A stretch of 64,000 bases of DNA, taken from assembly GCF_004117875.1 (NCBI RefSeq), contig NZ_RAHW01000002.1, forward strand, positions 372,001 through 436,000, read 5' to 3'. The DNA is from Geomonas oryzae. GTDB taxonomy: Bacteria; Desulfobacterota; Desulfuromonadia; Geobacterales; Geobacteraceae. Under the pieces are notes generated by a model, which worked only from the letters and a program-made list of their open reading frames with translations, was not told where the DNA came from and searched no databases. Made by a program: the position numbers and the translations under genes. Below, one piece after another: positions 53,555 to 62,262 of the stretch; within the stretch, counting starts at the first letter, position 1, and each line of letters starts with the position of its first letter.

Positions 53555-55600
53555 ATGGGAAACCGGTACCTCGAGATCTTCTGCCGGGAGGCGGAGGAAC
53601 ATCTCGCCTCGCTGCAAAGCGGCCTTTTGGTGCTGGAGAAGAACCCGGCGCGGACCGAGCTTTTGCACGAGCTTTTGAGAAACGCGCACACCCTTAAGGG
53701 GTCGGCGCGCATGGTGGGGCTTGCCGACATAAGCGCCATCACCCACACCATGGAGGAGCTCCTGAAGGGGATGGAGCAGGGCCTTCGCCGCGTGGATGCC
53801 GGGACGATCGACCTTTTGCTGAAGGGTGCCGACGCGGTGGCCCTCATCACCTCGGCTCTCATGCGGGGCGTTCCACCGGACATCGACGTGGAGCGCTTCG
53901 TCGCCGAGTACGAGCGGGGAGAATCGGGACGGCTTTTGCCGGCCGAGCCGCTCGAGGCGAAGGCGGAGGGAGCGGTCGCGGATACGGTGCGCGCCGACGT
54001 GAAGACCCTCGACAACCTGGTGAACCTGGTCGGCGAGATGATCATCAACAGAAAGCGCCTCGAGGCGAAGCTCGACGGGCTGAAGGAGCTCTGCTACGAG
54101 CTCCCCCCCGAGAAGGCGGCCCCCTTCACCGCCTTTCGCGGGGAGTTGGAGGAGGACATCCTCTACCTCGGCTTTTTGATCCAGGACCTGCACGAAAAGG
54201 CGATGGGGCTCAGGATGCTGCCGCTAAAGACCATCTCGGACGGTCTCGAACGGCTCGTGCGCGACCTCTCGCTGCAGCTTTCCCGCGAGGTGCAGTTCGA
54301 GATCGAGGGGCAGGGAATCGAGATGGACCGGGTGCTCCTCGACGGGCTGAAGCCCATCCTCATCCACCTGCTGACCAACGCCTTAAGCCACGGCATCGAG
54401 CCCCCGGAGGCGCGCGAAAAGGCGGGCAAGCCGCGCCGGGGGAGCGTCCTTTTAAGCGCGCGCCACGAAGGGAATTCGGTGCTCGTCGAGGTGCGGGACG
54501 ACGGGCGCGGCATGGACCCTGCCGCAATCAAGGCCGCCGCGGTATCCCGCGGCGTCATCGAGGCGCGCGAGGCCGAGGGGCTAACCGACGAGGAGGCCCT
54601 CTACCTCACCTTCCGCCCGGGCTTTTCCACCGCCGAGATCGTCACCGACATCTCCGGGCGCGGGGTCGGCATGGACGTGGTCAAGAAGAACATCGAGCGC
54701 GTCAAGGGTAACGTGACGCTGTCGAGCGAGACCGGCCGGTTCACCCGGGTGACCCTGCAGCTGCCGCTCACCCTCTCGGTGCTGGACGCGCTCATCATCA
54801 CCTGCGGCGACGAGACCTTCGCCGTCCCCGCCACCTATCTGCAGGAGATACTGAAGGTGCGCCCGTCGGAAATCACCACCATGGGGACGGACGAGGTGAT
54901 CAAGGTGCGCGGGGCCACCACGCCTCTTTACAGCCTGGCAGGGATGCTGGGACTCCCGGCGCGGCGCGACGCGGGGGACGCCCCGCTGCCGGTCCTGGTG
55001 CTCAAGCACTGCGACCAGAGGATCGCCTGCATCGTCGAAAGCCACGTGGGGTACTCCGAGGTGGTGGTCAAGGGGCTCGGCAAGCAGTTCGGAACCGTCC
55101 GCTACCTCTTCGGCGCCACCATCATGGGGGACGGCAACCCCGCCCTGATACTGAACGTGCCGGACCTCTTCCAGCCCGGAGGGGGTGCGCCGCGCGCCGT
55201 CCTCTCTCCCGAGGAGGAAGCGGCCGCCAGGCGCCGTCCGAAGGTCCTGGTCGTCGACGACTCGATCACCACCCGCACCATGGAGCAGAGCATCCTCGCG
55301 GGCCAGGGGTACCACGTGGTGACCGCGGTCTCGGGCGAGGACGCCATGGAGAAGAGCGCGGCCGAATCTTTCGACCTCATCATCTCGGACGTGGAAATGC
55401 CGGGGATGAACGGTTTCGAGCTCACCCGGCTCCTGCGCGCCTCGGAGACGTACCAGGAGACCCCGATCATCATCGTGTCGTCGCTGTCGCGTGACGAGGA
55501 CAAGCGGCAGGCGCTTCAGGCGGGGGCGCAGGCCTATATCGTTAAGGGCGCCTTCGACCAGGGGCTTTTGCTGGAAACGGTGCAGATGCTCATAGGGTGA
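53555..55600 (+). CDS. cheA: CheA kinase with C-terminal receiver (hybrid)
   Basis: 681 residues. Hpt domain with phosphorylatable His45 (LLRNAHTLKGSA), dimerisation, then ATPase (HLLTNALSHGIEPPEAREK, DDGRGMD), the CheW-like region, and a C-terminal receiver starting KVLVVDDSITTRTMEQ with phosphoacceptor Asp612 (LIISDVEMPG). No obvious CheY-binding P2 domain is present between Hpt and dimerisation, consistent with the attached receiver acting as an internal phosphate acceptor or sink. The ATG follows the receptor stop without gap. Cotranscribed with the cheB and cheY genes. Confidence 0.96.
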   Translation: MGNRYLEIFCREAEEHLASLQSGLLVLEKNPARTELLHELLRNAHTLKGSARMVGLADISAITHTMEELLKGMEQGLRRVDAGTIDLLLKGADAVALITSALMRGVPPDIDVERFVAEYERGESGRLLPAEPLEAKAEGAVADTVRADVKTLDNLVNLVGEMIINRKRLEAKLDGLKELCYELPPEKAAPFTAFRGELEEDILYLGFLIQDLHEKAMGLRMLPLKTISDGLERLVRDLSLQLSREVQFEIEGQGIEMDRVLLDGLKPILIHLLTNALSHGIEPPEAREKAGKPRRGSVLLSARHEGNSVLVEVRDDGRGMDPAAIKAAAVSRGVIEAREAEGLTDEEALYLTFRPGFSTAEIVTDISGRGVGMDVVKKNIERVKGNVTLSSETGRFTRVTLQLPLTLSVLDALIITCGDETFAVPATYLQEILKVRPSEITTMGTDEVIKVRGATTPLYSLAGMLGLPARRDAGDAPLPVLVLKHCDQRIACIVESHVGYSEVVVKGLGKQFGTVRYLFGATIMGDGNPALILNVPDLFQPGGGAPRAVLSPEEEAAARRRPKVLVVDDSITTRTMEQSILAGQGYHVVTAVSGEDAMEKSAAESFDLIISDVEMPGMNGFELTRLLRASETYQETPIIIVSSLSRDEDKRQALQAGAQAYIVKGAFDQGLLLETVQMLIG

Positions 55601-55640
55601 CCGGGAAGGGGCGCGGAAGCGCCCGATGAAAAGGAGCGAC

Positions 55641-56711
55641 ATGACCACGAGGATTGTGCTGGCGGACGATTCCCTCCTCGCGCGCCGGCTTTTGAAAGAC
55701 ATGCTGCACGGCGTGGACGGCATCGAGGTGGTGGCCGAGGCGGCCGACGGCGTGCAGGCGGTCGAGCTGACCCAGTCACTCGCCCCGGACCTCGTGGTCA
55801 TGGACCTGCTCATGCCCGTTCTGGACGGGTTGGACGCCATCGAGGAGATCATGTCCCAGACCCCTACCCCGGTCCTCGTCCTCTCCGGCAACGTCGAGGC
55901 GAACGAGGTGGACCGCGCCTTCGCCGCCATCAAGCGGGGCGCCCTGGACGTCATGGAGAAACCGCTTTTGGAGGACGAGGCGTCGCTGGAACTATTCGCC
56001 CGGACGCTCAGGGAGAAGATCCTTTTCCTCTCGAGGATCCGAGTGATCCGGCACCCAAGGCGCAGGTTGCGGCTCCCCGAGGCGATCCCTCCCCCGCACG
56101 GCGGCGCCGGCCACACCATCCTCGCCATCGGCGCGTCAACCGGGGGACCGAAGGCGGTGATGCGGCTTTTGAAGTCGCTTCCCGCGGGTTTCCCGGGAAC
56201 CGTCTTCGTGGTGCAGCACATAGCCCCCGGGTTCGCACGGGGCTACGCCAAGTGGCTGGACAGGGAGTGCGCCCTGCCGGTCACCACGGCCCGGGACGGT
56301 GCCTCGTGCAGCTCCGGCGAGGTACTGGTCGCGCCCGACGGCAGCCACCTCACCCTCGACAACGGCACGATCCGCCTGGTCGACACCCCCCCGGTGAACT
56401 GCTGCCGCCCCTCCATCGACGTCTTCTTCTCGTCGCTCGCCCGGCAGCGCTGCGATCAGGTCGTGGCGGTGCTGCTGACCGGCATGGGAAGAGACGGCGC
56501 GCAGGGGATGCTGCGCATCCGTGAGGCGGGGGGGACCACCATCGTGCAGGACGAGCCCTCCTGCGCCGTCTTCGGCATGCCCAAGGCCGCCATCACCCTG
56601 GACGCCGTGGATCGGGTGGTCCCGCTGGACCTGATCCCCGCCGTCCTGGAACGACTCTTCGGAGATGTACGCACCGCCCCCTCATCGGGCGCCCCAGCGC
56701 CCGTTACCTGA
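55641..56711 (+). CDS. cheB: CheB protein-glutamate methylesterase
   Basis: 356 residues from the ATG at 55641, four bases after AAGGAG. Receiver with phosphoacceptor Asp55 (LVVMDLLMPVLDG), linker and methylesterase with catalytic triad Ser166 (GASTGGPKAV), His193 (VVQHIAPGFA) and Asp285 (GMGRDGAQGM). It removes methyl groups added by CheR and deamidates receptors. It is the adaptation arm of the operon. The preceding ORF part to 55626 is not used. Confidence 0.97.
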   Translation: MTTRIVLADDSLLARRLLKDMLHGVDGIEVVAEAADGVQAVELTQSLAPDLVVMDLLMPVLDGLDAIEEIMSQTPTPVLVLSGNVEANEVDRAFAAIKRGALDVMEKPLLEDEASLELFARTLREKILFLSRIRVIRHPRRRLRLPEAIPPPHGGAGHTILAIGASTGGPKAVMRLLKSLPAGFPGTVFVVQHIAPGFARGYAKWLDRECALPVTTARDGASCSSGEVLVAPDGSHLTLDNGTIRLVDTPPVNCCRPSIDVFFSSLARQRCDQVVAVLLTGMGRDGAQGMLRIREAGGTTIVQDEPSCAVFGMPKAAITLDAVDRVVPLDLIPAVLERLFGDVRTAPSSGAPAPVT

Positions 56712-56726
56712 CATAAAGGAGCCACC

Positions 56727-57101
56727 ATGAACGAGAAGATCCTCATCATAGACGACAGCGAGCTCGTGCTCGCCATGGCGAAAGACGCGCTGGAGCAGGC
56801 AGGATACCTGGTGCTTACCGCCACCAACGGCATCGAGGCGAATCGGTACATCTTCTCCAAGGAGAGGCCGGACCTGATCATCATGGACATCATGATGCCG
56901 ATGCTGGACGGGAACAAAAAGGCGAAGCTCTTGAAGGAGAACGAGGTGAGCCGCGACATCCCGATCCTGCTCCTCTCCTCGAAGAGCGAAGCGGAGATGC
57001 GCGCCTTGATGGCCGAGGCCGGCGCGAACGGTTACATCCTGAAGCCCTTCACCGCGGCGCAGATCACCGACACGGTACGCAGCTGTCTGGCCCAGGCCTG
57101 A
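56727..57101 (+). CDS. cheY: Single-domain response regulator (CheY-like)
   Basis: 124 residues, one receiver: IIDDSELV acidic pair (Asp9, Asp10), phosphoacceptor Asp54 (IIMDIMMPMLDG), Ser80-region LLLSSKSEAE and Lys in LKPFTA. Probable output of the CheA kinase at 53555. AAAGGAG precedes the ATG. Because no output domain exists, it should act by binding another protein, for example a motor. Confidence 0.93.
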   Translation: MNEKILIIDDSELVLAMAKDALEQAGYLVLTATNGIEANRYIFSKERPDLIIMDIMMPMLDGNKKAKLLKENEVSRDIPILLLSSKSEAEMRALMAEAGANGYILKPFTAAQITDTVRSCLAQA

Positions 57102-57145
57102 GGGAGAGTGCGGTCCGGCGCGCGAGAGCTAAAGCGGCGCAGGTT

Positions 57146-57174
57146 GTAAAAAAACGAACAGTGCATTTTTTTAC
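57146..57174 (+). terminator. Inverted repeat after cheY, possible terminator
   Basis: GTAAAAAAA and TTTTTTTAC, a weak AT stem ending in T's. The stretch 57102-57381 holds no gene. A second dyad, GTGTAAATTTTTTCACAC, follows near 57228-57245. Confidence 0.4.
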
Positions 57175-57381
57175 CCGGCCGCCGCAAAGGTGCGAAAGTG
57201 CGCGGTTTAGCAGAAGGGGCACCCTGAAGGTGTAAATTTTTTCACACTCCCGCCGCGCGGCGACCCCACCCGAGTGTCGCCATAACATGCCGTTTCCACA
57301 TGATTTTTCCCGATCTCCGCCTTGGCATACATATTGGAATAAGGTCCCTGTTGTCGATGCCATCGTTACCGGGAGAGGATC

Positions 57382-57681
57382 ATGGACCAACAGTACAGCA
57401 TCATCAATCAGTGCCTCCAACTGCTGAAGCAAAGCGACATGCCTACCATAAAGAAGCTGCGGGTGGAGATCCAACTCATCCAGATGAAGAGGCTATTGCT
57501 GAACGACGCCCTGACCAACGAGGTAGTCAAGGGCTCCTGCGGCGAGGATGTCTTTGAGGGGCTCTTGAGCCAGATGCGCAGGATTTGCGGTGAAGGGTAC
57601 CACGGCGATGCACTCACCGACCTGATGGAGCGGATCGGGGGTATGCTGACCGTCCTAGGCGGTGAACACGTCCACCACTAG
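57382..57681 (+). CDS. Small hypothetical protein, convergent with the sensor kinase
   Basis: 99 residues, helical and mildly acidic, no signal peptide or membrane segment (MDQQYSIINQCLQLLKQSD, and a Gly/His-rich end GGEHVHH). I do not recognise the family. GGGAGAGG lies before the ATG. The stop codon overlaps the stop of the convergent kinase gene. It stands between the chemotaxis operon and the sensor/receptor operon and could belong to neither. Confidence 0.65.
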   Translation: MDQQYSIINQCLQLLKQSDMPTIKKLRVEIQLIQMKRLLLNDALTNEVVKGSCGEDVFEGLLSQMRRICGEGYHGDALTDLMERIGGMLTVLGGEHVHH

Positions 57682-59255
57682 CAGGAGGCGGCCGGGAGCG
57701 TCACGGTGGCGAGGGTCCCCTCGCCCGGGCGAGAAGTAAGCTCCAGACTGCCGCCATGCTCGGCGACGATGTACTGGGAGATGTAGAGCCCGAGGCCGCT
57801 GCCGCCGCGCTCAAGCTTCGTCGAATAGAAGGGCTCGAAAAGCCGTTCCATCGTTTCAGGCGCTATGCCGCTGCCGTTGTCACGCACCTCGACCAACACC
57901 TCATCTCCCCCCGCCTTGCAGCGGGTGGTAAGGCGGATCTCCCCCTGGCCGCCGGTGAAGGACTGCATGGCGTTCAGGATGAGGTTGATGAGCACCTGCT
58001 CGATCTGCTGCTGGCTGCCGGCGACGACCGGCAACCCGGTGCCCAGGGAGGTCTGGAGCTGGATGTCCTTGTTGGTCTGGCAGGCAAGCACCGACAACGC
58101 CGCGCCGACCGCCGCGTTCACGTCCAGCTTCTGGTGCTGCCGCACGGTGGAGCCTACCCCGTAGTCCCTCAGCCCCTGCACCACCATGGCGATCCGCTCC
58201 GAGTTCTCCACGATCTTTCCCGTGTTTTCAACCAGAACGAGCCGCGCCTTGTGGTACGGCACCCCTCCGAGGTAGAAGTCCCCCTCTTCCTGCCATACCC
58301 CGTCCAGAAGCGGCAGCGCATCAGCCAGCATCTTGCCGATCATGTGCCCGGAAAAGCGGATCGAAGCGTTCGGGTTGTTGATCTCGTGCGCCATCGAGGA
58401 GAGCAAAAGCCCGAGCGAGGTCATCTTGTTGGTCTGGATAAGCCGCGCCATGACCCGCTTCTTCTCCTCCTGCACCTCGAGTTTCATCGCTTTGAGGAGC
58501 TCCTCCTGCAGCGCGAGGTTCTCCAGCTCGCGCAACTCCAGCGACGCGGCCATGGCGTTTATGGCGTTAGCGGCGCGACCGAGTTCGTCGTCGCCATCAA
58601 GATCGACGCGTGCCGAAAGCTTCCCCGAGCCGATCTCCTCGATCCCCCCCAGAAGGAGATTGAAGGAACCGGTCACCCGCTTCAGGACGTGGTAGCTCAG
58701 CAGCGAGACCGCGACCCAGAAAAGGGTCCCGATACCGAGGGAGGCGCCTACCAGGGTGAGCACCCGCTCGCGCTCCCCGGTGGTATCGAGCCTCAGGCGC
58801 ACCTCTCCGATGACCCGCTCCTCGTTCCCCTCCCGGTGACCAAGAAGCGCCGACTCGGGAGAAAGACCGCTCGGCAGGCTGATGGGCACCACCATGGTGA
58901 CGGCGTCGTCCGGGATGCGGTCCGACTTCAACTGCCGTGCGCAGACCCTCCCCTCGCGGTCGCTGATCGAGACGGAGAGCACCGAAGGATAGCGAGCGGT
59001 ACTCTCGGCAAGCGACTCGAGCGCCTTCACGTTCTCGGCGAAAAGCGGCAGCCGCGCGTTGTGCGCAAGGATAGTGGCAAGGAGTTTTCCCTCGCGTTCC
59101 AGGTTACTGCGGTACGCTCCCGCCTCGGTGACAACGTAGAAGGAAACGAAGGCGGCGGTAAGAAGCGCAATGGTCCCGGTGAAGATCAGGTAGAGACGGA
59201 AACGAAAGCTCTTCGCGTAGGGAGGGAGCCTGAGTTTTTTCCTCCTCATCTTCAT
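57678..59255 (-). CDS. Sensor histidine kinase of the TonB receptor operon
   Basis: 525 residues. Helix 1 about residues 22-42, an extracytoplasmic sensor (about 45-175), helix 2 about 175-192, a HAMP linker (FNLLLGGIEEIGSGKLSAR) and a coiled coil leading to the kinase core. The H-box has His290 (SSMAHEINNPNASI), then NLILNAMQS and DNGSGIAPE, GSGLGLYISQ. No response regulator is coded beside it. It is the third gene of the minus-strand operon TonB receptor, binding protein, kinase, so the binding protein may be its sensory partner. The start is the ATG at 59255, one base behind the preceding stop. Confidence 0.93.
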   Translation of the reverse strand: MKMRRKKLRLPPYAKSFRFRLYLIFTGTIALLTAAFVSFYVVTEAGAYRSNLEREGKLLATILAHNARLPLFAENVKALESLAESTARYPSVLSVSISDREGRVCARQLKSDRIPDDAVTMVVPISLPSGLSPESALLGHREGNEERVIGEVRLRLDTTGERERVLTLVGASLGIGTLFWVAVSLLSYHVLKRVTGSFNLLLGGIEEIGSGKLSARVDLDGDDELGRAANAINAMAASLELRELENLALQEELLKAMKLEVQEEKKRVMARLIQTNKMTSLGLLLSSMAHEINNPNASIRFSGHMIGKMLADALPLLDGVWQEEGDFYLGGVPYHKARLVLVENTGKIVENSERIAMVVQGLRDYGVGSTVRQHQKLDVNAAVGAALSVLACQTNKDIQLQTSLGTGLPVVAGSQQQIEQVLINLILNAMQSFTGGQGEIRLTTRCKAGGDEVLVEVRDNGSGIAPETMERLFEPFYSTKLERGGSGLGLYISQYIVAEHGGSLELTSRPGEGTLATVTLPAASC

Positions 59256-59256
59256 C

Positions 59257-60102
59257 TCAATGCCCCCCCAGACCGTTTAGCTTCAGCTGGCGCACCACAC
59301 CGTCGTTGGTCCTGCTCAGCACCTTGCGCGGGGGAACCATCCCGTCTTCCGGCTCTCTCCCCTCGAGCAGGTCACGGGCCATCTCTCCAAGTTGCCTTCC
59401 TATGTCGAACCGGTCAATGGTGAGCGCCACCGCCGCCCCCATGGTGAGGTAGACGTCGGCGAAGCTTACGACCGGAACCCTCTCGGACTGCGAGAACAGG
59501 AAGTAGGCCTCCGTCGAGGCGGCTGAAACCGCGGTGACGTCCGGAATCATCCAAAGCGCGTCCACTTTTCCCCTGAGCGACTGGAGCATGGCCGGGGTCT
59601 CCTTGGGCGCATGAACCTCACGCAGGACGAGACGGAGATGCCCCTTGGAGGCGGCCAGCGCCTTTTTCACATAGAGGCCGCTGCGCCCGGGGTCGTAGAG
59701 CACCCCTACCCGTTCGGTACCGAGCGATTGGAAGAGGGCGAGGTACCGGGTCGGATCGAAGAGCATGCTGATGCCGCTCACCGAGCGGCGCGGCTTCACG
59801 TTGAGCGCCATCATGCACAAAACGGGGGCATCCCCCTGCCTCTGTGCGAGTTCGAGGGCGCGGTCCCCGACGGCGATAACCACCTTGGGATGCTCCTCCC
59901 TCACGATCCTGACGAGGTCGAGGTCGGCGTAGTCGGCGAGGACGATCATGCGGCTTGAGGCGCGGCATTCCTTCCTGAACCCCCGGACCGCCTCCTCGTA
60001 CCCCTTTTCATGCATGGACTGCAGGATGAGCACATCGTAGGCAAAAGCGGGCAAAGGACTGAGCAGCAACAACAGAAAAAGCAGGGACCTTAAAACTTGC
60101 AT
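59257..60102 (-). CDS. ABC-type periplasmic binding protein, linked to a sensor kinase
   Basis: 281 residues from the ATG at 60102, behind GGGGGTGAG. The frame continues upstream but into the TonB gene. Signal peptide: SLLFLLLLLSPLPAFA. The mature part follows the ABC-type substrate-binding family of PF04392 (VLILQSMHEKGYEEAVRGF, then GDRALELAQRQGDAPVL, PVVSFADVYLTMGAAVALT). No permease or ATPase gene is beside it. It overlaps the TonB receptor gene by 13 bases and adjoins the kinase gene, so it is more likely a periplasmic ligand sensor for the kinase than a transporter part. Confidence 0.86.
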   Translation of the reverse strand: MQVLRSLLFLLLLLSPLPAFAYDVLILQSMHEKGYEEAVRGFRKECRASSRMIVLADYADLDLVRIVREEHPKVVIAVGDRALELAQRQGDAPVLCMMALNVKPRRSVSGISMLFDPTRYLALFQSLGTERVGVLYDPGRSGLYVKKALAASKGHLRLVLREVHAPKETPAMLQSLRGKVDALWMIPDVTAVSAASTEAYFLFSQSERVPVVSFADVYLTMGAAVALTIDRFDIGRQLGEMARDLLEGREPEDGMVPPRKVLSRTNDGVVRQLKLNGLGGH

Positions 60103-61925
60103 CTCACCCCCGCTTCGCCCCAACGTCCGGTGTTTCGAAAGATGGGGTCCAAATACTGCCGCCCATCGAATATGTTGCGCACGGAAAGAAAAATCTCGAG
60201 GCTGAAGATGTCGGTAGTGGCGATCCACTTTCTCAGGTGCACGTCCCAGATGACGCCCCCGGTACGGGAGTGCCCCGGGTCATTCCAGTCGACCAGGTTG
60301 CCGATCAGTTCCGCGTGCAGCTGCTCAGCGACGTCATACTTGAGTCCGATCTTCACGGTGTGCACCGGAATACCATTTAGGACATCACCGGTGGCCTTAT
60401 CGGTGGCCCTGACATAGGTGTAACCTGCCGAAAGAGAGGTGTTGAGGACCGGGAGGGTTTTCGCCTCCACCTCCACCCCCTGCCTCAGTTGCCGCTGTTT
60501 TGGTCCCAATGGCCCATCGGACTGGACGTTACTGGTGTCGTTTCTGAAGAAGGTTCCCTTGAGCCAGAGGTAGGGGACGTCCCCGGTTTCGAAGCCGACC
60601 TGGGAAGTCCATACTTTTTCCGTGGAATCGGACCGGTTGAGGGAGGTGAGACTGTACCCTTTGGCGGTATACGCACGCAGCACGCTGTTTTCAGTCAGGG
60701 CGTAGGTGAGGCCTAGGCTCGGGCTGAAGTGATCCCCCCCGGATCCGGTCCTGTCGAAGCGGGCACTGGGGGTGATGGCGAAGGAGCCGAGTGTGATGGT
60801 GTCGATTGCGTAGACACCGACACGATCGGCGCGCCATACCGCCTCTTCTCCCGCGAGGTCCAGTTTGGCCTTCACGTGGTCGTAATCGACCCCACCGACC
60901 AACAGGTGCGTGTCCCCGAGCCACGAGAGTTTCACTCCCCCTCCACGGCTGGTCTCCTTCGTGAGGGTGGACAGGTACTGCAAAGCTTCAGTAGGATCGA
61001 GAACGGAGACATGCGACGAGTATCGTCGCCCCTGCAGCGACGCATCAAAGACAAGCCGGTGCGAAAGCGGGTAGCGCAGGGACAGCATCGAGATGACCTG
61101 TCGAGAGCCCTGATCTACGTGCACCATATCTGTAGCGGTCTGTCCGCTATCATTTTCGGTGAACCCGGAACTGAGGGTGATCGTTCCGTCTGCCGGCAGC
61201 TCGTAGCGTAATTTTCCGTACGAGCTGCCCAGGCTCACATCGTTGTTGGGAAGCAGGCCGTCGGAGCGAAGCTTTCCTGCGGTCAGATAGTAGCCAAAGC
61301 GATGTAAGGTCCCACCCGCCTCGACCCTGCCGTCAGCCGTTTCGCGGGTACCGGTGGAGCCGGAAACAAGCCCGCCGAAGGGTCTGTCGTCGTGAGGGTT
61401 CTTCGTTATGACGTTGATAACGCCACCCAGGGCGCTCCCCCAAGAAGAGGAGGCGGCCCCCTTCACTATCTCGACCCGCTCGATCATCTGCGCCGGGATG
61501 GAGCTTATGTCGGCGAAATTGTCGGCAAGGTTATTGATGGGGATGCCGTCGACGAGAACCAGGACATGGTTGAAGTTTGCGCCCTGCACGCGGGCGATGC
61601 TCACCGAGCCAGGCGTCCGGTTCATCTCAACCGGCACCCCGGTCACGATGTAAAGCACGTCGGTCAGGTTGTGCGCGTTTATATCCTCGATTTCCTTGGA
61701 GGTCACGACGGTTATGTTTTCGGCGGTCTGCGAGGCGGGGCGCGGCGATCTGCTGCCGGTGACTACGTCGGTATCGGGGCCATTGAAGAGCTCAAGAGAA
61801 CTGAGATCATCGCTGGCACTTGCGACACCTGCAAACAGTATCAGTAATAGCAGCGCAGCCACCAACAAACCTCCCATATTGGCACAGCACCGCTCATGCA
61901 AGTCATTACGATTGCTCAACAGCAC
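60090..61925 (-). CDS. TonB-dependent outer membrane receptor
   Basis: 611 residues. Signal peptide around MGGLLVAALLLLILFAGVASA. The plug domain carries the TonB box region NITVVTSKEIEDINAHNLTD and VLVLVDGIPINNL, ERVEIVKGAASSSWGSALGG, NVITKNP. A beta barrel follows, ending in an aromatic residue (GVRCKF). It imports a scarce ligand (siderophore, cobalamin or similar) or, in this context, perhaps senses or takes up a peptide product. The start is uncertain: GTG at 61925, TTG at 61919 (better spaced from AAGGGGG), or ATG at 61877. It is the first gene of an operon with the binding protein and kinase, and divergent from the peptide gene. Confidence 0.92.
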   Translation of the reverse strand: MLLSNRNDLHERCCANMGGLLVAALLLLILFAGVASASDDLSSLELFNGPDTDVVTGSRSPRPASQTAENITVVTSKEIEDINAHNLTDVLYIVTGVPVEMNRTPGSVSIARVQGANFNHVLVLVDGIPINNLADNFADISSIPAQMIERVEIVKGAASSSWGSALGGVINVITKNPHDDRPFGGLVSGSTGTRETADGRVEAGGTLHRFGYYLTAGKLRSDGLLPNNDVSLGSSYGKLRYELPADGTITLSSGFTENDSGQTATDMVHVDQGSRQVISMLSLRYPLSHRLVFDASLQGRRYSSHVSVLDPTEALQYLSTLTKETSRGGGVKLSWLGDTHLLVGGVDYDHVKAKLDLAGEEAVWRADRVGVYAIDTITLGSFAITPSARFDRTGSGGDHFSPSLGLTYALTENSVLRAYTAKGYSLTSLNRSDSTEKVWTSQVGFETGDVPYLWLKGTFFRNDTSNVQSDGPLGPKQRQLRQGVEVEAKTLPVLNTSLSAGYTYVRATDKATGDVLNGIPVHTVKIGLKYDVAEQLHAELIGNLVDWNDPGHSRTGGVIWDVHLRKWIATTDIFSLEIFLSVRNIFDGRQYLDPIFRNTGRWGEAGVRCKF

Positions 61926-61973
61926 CCCCCTTGAATAATTTTTTTTAAAATTAGTTGCAATTAAGCTTAGACG

Positions 61974-61996
61974 GTGCTAACCTTAGCACGCGCTAA
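61974..61996. promoter_or_regulatory. Triple GCTAA/TTAGC half-site in the divergent promoter region
   Basis: GTGCTAA-CC-TTAGCAC is a perfect 16-base palindrome, and its right half pairs with a third half-site (TTAGC-ACGC-GCTAA). It lies midway between the TonB receptor start and the peptide gene start, so one regulator could control both directions. Confidence 0.55.
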
Positions 61997-62039
61997 CGCA
62001 GATTGCAAAACAAATTGACAAAACAAGGAGGGAATGGCA

Positions 62040-62156
62040 ATGGCAAAAGAGAACCTGGCATTGGAAGTCCTCGAAACAGGCACGGACGTAGAAGTTCAAT
62101 CCGAAGGCGTAAGCTGCTGCTATACGCTGTTTGTGTATTTCTACAACTCGCTGTAA
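62040..62156 (+). CDS. Putative RiPP precursor peptide (geopeptide-like)
   Basis: 38 residues from the ATG at 62040, eight bases after AAGGAGG. A second ATG at 62034 is only two bases from that site. The first part is an acidic leader (MAKENLALEVLETGTDVEVQ). The second part is a compact core with Ser25-Cys26-Cys27, followed by aromatic residues Tyr28, Phe31, Tyr33, Phe34 and Tyr35 (SCCYTLFVYFYNSL). It is too short for ordinary gene finding. The radical SAM/SPASM maturase encoded 106 bases downstream is the likely modifying enzyme. I recall peptides of this type in Geobacter as 'geopeptide', matched with a dedicated maturase, but family accession is not checked. No protease or exporter is seen in the window. 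Confidence 0.78.
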   Translation: MAKENLALEVLETGTDVEVQSEGVSCCYTLFVYFYNSL

Positions 62157-62167
62157 GAACATCGTCT

Positions 62168-62203
62168 TGCGGCGTGCGCCCTGAATGCAGGGCGCACGCC
62201 GCA
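62168..62203 (+). promoter_or_regulatory. Perfect 16-bp hairpin between precursor and maturase
   Basis: TGCGGCGTGCGCCCTG / CAGGGCGCACGCCGCA with an AATG loop. There is no T run, so it is more likely an RNA-stabilising or partial attenuation structure than a full terminator. It could make peptide mRNA more abundant than maturase mRNA. Confidence 0.75.
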
Positions 62204-62262
62204 GCCGCTTTCAAAGCCATTACAGAAAATGCCATGACCACGTCGCAGAATGGAACCCAGCC

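Noticed and set aside
57323-57340. Possible -24/-12 promoter before the 57382 gene
   Set aside because: TTGGCAT-N5-ATTGGA has the right 12-bp spacing but GG instead of the near-invariant GC at -12.
61926-62033. Sigma-54 promoter for the peptide gene
   Set aside because: TTGCA sequences occur, but no GG lies 12 bases upstream of them on either strand.
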